Assembly: GCF_040049195.1 (NCBI RefSeq)
Contig: NZ_JBDZDL010000001.1
Source: NCEH01 sp040049195
Lineage (GTDB): Bacteria > Pseudomonadota > Alphaproteobacteria > Rhizobiales > Xanthobacteraceae
DNA length: 64,000 nt
Strand: one strand, 5' to 3'
The position numbers and the translations under genes are program-made. The notes under the pieces were generated by a model that was given only the letters and a program-made list of their open reading frames with translations, was not told the origin of the DNA and did not search any database. Of this stretch, positions 62,184 to 64,000 are shown piece by piece. How positions within the stretch are numbered: position 1 is the first letter of the stretch; every line of letters starts with the position of its first letter.

Positions 62184-64000
62184 TCAGCCGCGCGAGGCGT
62201 CGGCGAATTGGGGCAGGCCGGCGGCCTCAAGCGCGCCCATGACGCGGGCGTAGGAGTCCGAGAGCGGCAGCAGGTGGTGCACCAGACGCGAGACGCCGGC
62301 CGGGCCGCCGGGCGTATCGCGCGCGAGCAGGGCCACCACGCCGCGTTCCTCCTCCTGCCGTCCCAGCGCGTGCAGGATCAGCGCCAGCGCGATGCGGCCC
62401 TGGGCGGAGGGATGAGCCTGCAAGGTGGGCAGCAGGCCGTTCGCCGCGATATCGTCCTCGCGCAGGAAGGCCGCGATGGCGAGATAGACGTCCTGAATCG
62501 GCGCGCGTGCGGCGCCGTGGCCGCGCGCGAAGGTCAGCACCGCTTCGCCCTGCTCGGGCTTGCCGAGGCCGATCATGATGGTGCCGACGGTGGCCGCAAC
62601 GTCATAGTCGAGCGGGTTGAGCGCCAGCGCCCGGTCCGCGGCCGCCAAGGCGGCGTCCCGCTCGCCCCGGAAGAATTCGACGCTCGCCAGCACCTTGGCG
62701 GAATAGGCGCTGTTCGGGGAAAGGTCGGTGGCCAGTTCCGCTTCCCGCTGCATTTCGTCCAGCATGGCTGGGTCCAGCGGCCGGTCGGAGGAACGCTGCG
62801 CCTCGTCCAGCAGCAGCATGGCGCGGACCGCGTGTAGGGTGCCGAAGCCGTTGTCGCGCGTCACCCATTGGTCGAGACAATTGCGCGCCTGGGCGGCGGT
62901 GGTGCTGTCCTCGCTGCGCATGACGGCGAAGCTCTGGGCGATGCAGCCGAAGCCCGAGCCCGGCGCATCCGCGCGTGCCTGGGCGCGGGCGCGGGTGGGC
63001 AGCACGCCGTAGGATTGCATCACCGCCGAGGCGATGTCGCGCACGACGCGGTATTCGGAGGCGGGAAGCTCGGCGCCGCGCCGAAGGTCCTCGAACGCGG
63101 TGGACCAGATGATGGTGCCCCCGCACCGGTCCGCGAGGCGCACCAGCAGCGAGAAGGTGCCGCCCTCGTGCGCTTCGGCAAGGCCGGTCAGGGAAAACAC
63201 CGAGCGTGGCGGATTGCCGCGGCACTGGCGCGCGGAGCCTTCTTCCCCGGCCGACATGACGTCCACGAAGTCGAAGCGCGCCATGGCGTCGCGCAACCGC
63301 ACCTCGAATGCGTGCACCTCGCTCGCGCCGAAGCCCGTGGGGCCGGCGATCTCGAACGGGCGCACCTCCAATTGCGGCATGCCCATGCGATCGGCGATTT
63401 CGCTTGCCGAATTGGCGCTTTCAAGCCCCAGCAGGGTGGCGATGGGGCTTGAGCGGTTGGAATCTGTGAGTTGCAGCGTGCCCCACACCAAGGCTGCGGC
63501 GGCCACCAGCCCCACGGCGACCCAGGCCAAGCGCCCGCGTGCACGGGCGAGCGGCGCAGGCGCGCGGGCGCCGGGCAGCGGATAGGCCGGTCCCTCGCCA
63601 TCGCCCGTGGCGGCCTGACCTGCCGCCTCGCCGGCGCCGCGCGGCACGAAGCGCGGCACGTAGACGCCCTTCGGGATGACGATTTCCAGCGTCTCCTCGG
63701 GGCCGGCCGAGGTATAATAGCGCTCCAGCGCGCGGCGCAGGCGGGTCGCCTCGACGCGCACGATGGGGTCGGTCTGAGGGTCGAAGGTGGTCGGGCGCCC
63801 AAGCGCCTCGACCGCTATGGTATAGCCCTTGATGGCATCCGCGCGTCCGCCGAGCGTCGCTTCCACCACGAAGCGCAGGAAATCCGCGAGGCGGGGCGAG
63901 GAGACGAATTCATCGGAGGCGAGGACGCGCGCGAGCGCCGCGCGGGCCTTGTCGGCCTGCACATCCTGCGCGGAGGGGAGGGCCGCGAGTTCCGCCGGGT
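62184..64000 (-). CDS. Winged-helix, TM and TPR protein (5' end may lie outside)
   Basis: The protein has an N-terminal winged-helix-like domain (LADFLRFVVEATLGGRADAIKG; DPIVRVEATRLRRALERYY), one transmembrane helix (about 145-165 from GTG 63962) and a periplasmic part with TPR-like repeats (ATDLSPNSAYSAKVLAS; AADRALALNPLDYDVA). The layout resembles membrane one-component regulators and adenylate-cyclase-associated proteins. The frame is open to base 64000 and GTG 63962 lacks a good ribosome site, so the true start is probably beyond the window. Confidence 0.8.
   Translation of the reverse strand, partial: PAELAALPSAQDVQADKARAALARVLASDEFVSSPRLADFLRFVVEATLGGRADAIKGYTIAVEALGRPTTFDPQTDPIVRVEATRLRRALERYYTSAGPEETLEIVIPKGVYVPRFVPRGAGEAAGQAATGDGEGPAYPLPGARAPAPLARARGRLAWVAVGLVAAAALVWGTLQLTDSNRSSPIATLLGLESANSASEIADRMGMPQLEVRPFEIAGPTGFGASEVHAFEVRLRDAMARFDFVDVMSAGEEGSARQCRGNPPRSVFSLTGLAEAHEGGTFSLLVRLADRCGGTIIWSTAFEDLRRGAELPASEYRVVRDIASAVMQSYGVLPTRARAQARADAPGSGFGCIAQSFAVMRSEDSTTAAQARNCLDQWVTRDNGFGTLHAVRAMLLLDEAQRSSDRPLDPAMLDEMQREAELATDLSPNSAYSAKVLASVEFFRGERDAALAAADRALALNPLDYDVAATVGTIMIGLGKPEQGEAVLTFARGHGAARAPIQDVYLAIAAFLREDDIAANGLLPTLQAHPSAQGRIALALILHALGRQEEERGVVALLARDTPGGPAGVSRLVHHLLPLSDSYARVMGALEAAGLPQFADASRG

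Overview
The window is high-GC DNA from an alphaproteobacterium of the order Hyphomicrobiales (Rhizobiales), most likely Xanthobacteraceae-like (Xanthobacter, Azorhizobium, Ancylobacter or Starkeya). The evidence is the gene order (ftsZ-lpxC-bamD-recN; lpoA-like/rsmI/yraN/gshB; lysC-ptsP-prfA-prmC-DUF4167; hisB-DUF2628-hisH-hisA-hisF-hisE-coaA facing hslVU; xerD facing aroK-aroB), an alpha-type SspB, an OlsB ornithine-lipid acyltransferase, and a circularly permuted two-piece tmRNA with an ANDNYA-type tag. It reads as ordinary chromosome. I see no insertion sequence, prophage, CRISPR array, rRNA or tRNA gene. The genus is an inference.

Layout. 1-4.4 kb: end of the division/envelope cluster (ftsZ 3' end, lpxC, bamD) and recN. 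4.4-7.0 kb: arfB, olsB and a secreted protein. 7.1-9.3 kb: comM, divergent from a module holding a LexA-like box, a possible leader peptide, a strong hairpin and two small single-span membrane proteins. 9.3-12.5 kb: a methyltransferase, a PHA-system protein, gshB and a secreted hydrolase. 12.5-16.9 kb: yraN, rsmI, a persulfide-dioxygenase-like metallohydrolase, an LpoA-like lipoprotein and a secreted protein. 17.0-22.0 kb: an operon-like set (OsmC, acyl-CoA-dehydrogenase-like flavoprotein, rubredoxin/reductase fusion) behind a consensus sigma-54 promoter and just downstream of a GAF/AAA+/Fis activator. 22.1-27.0 kb: uvrD-type helicase, a membrane protein with a degenerate GGDEF domain, prmA. 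27.2-36.2 kb: a small protein, a thioesterase, a GlcD-type oxidase, a very large AsmA-family protein, folA, an amine-oxidase-like flavoprotein and sspB.

36.4-42.6 kb: permuted ssrA (tmRNA), xerD, a tiny membrane protein, aroK-aroB, a PhyH-type dioxygenase and lysC. 42.7-48.9 kb: ptsP, prfA-prmC and a repeat-rich DUF4167 protein closed by a strong terminator. 48.9-55.3 kb: an MFS transporter, coaA and the histidine genes. 55.6-60.0 kb: four accessory genes (membrane protein, hydrolase, MFS transporter, sulfotransferase-like coiled-coil protein) between hisB and hslVU. 60.1-64.0 kb: hslV, hslU, a palindromic intergenic repeat and a winged-helix/TM/TPR protein that runs off the window.

Connections: tmRNA and SspB, neighbours here, are the tag and the tag-recognising ClpXP adaptor of one protein quality-control route; ArfB is the backup ribosome-rescue factor. 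PrfA and PrmC are enzyme substrate and modifier. The best candidates for something undescribed are the LexA-like-box/leader/twin small membrane protein module at 8.68-9.24 kb and the sigma-54 rubredoxin operon at 17-22 kb.
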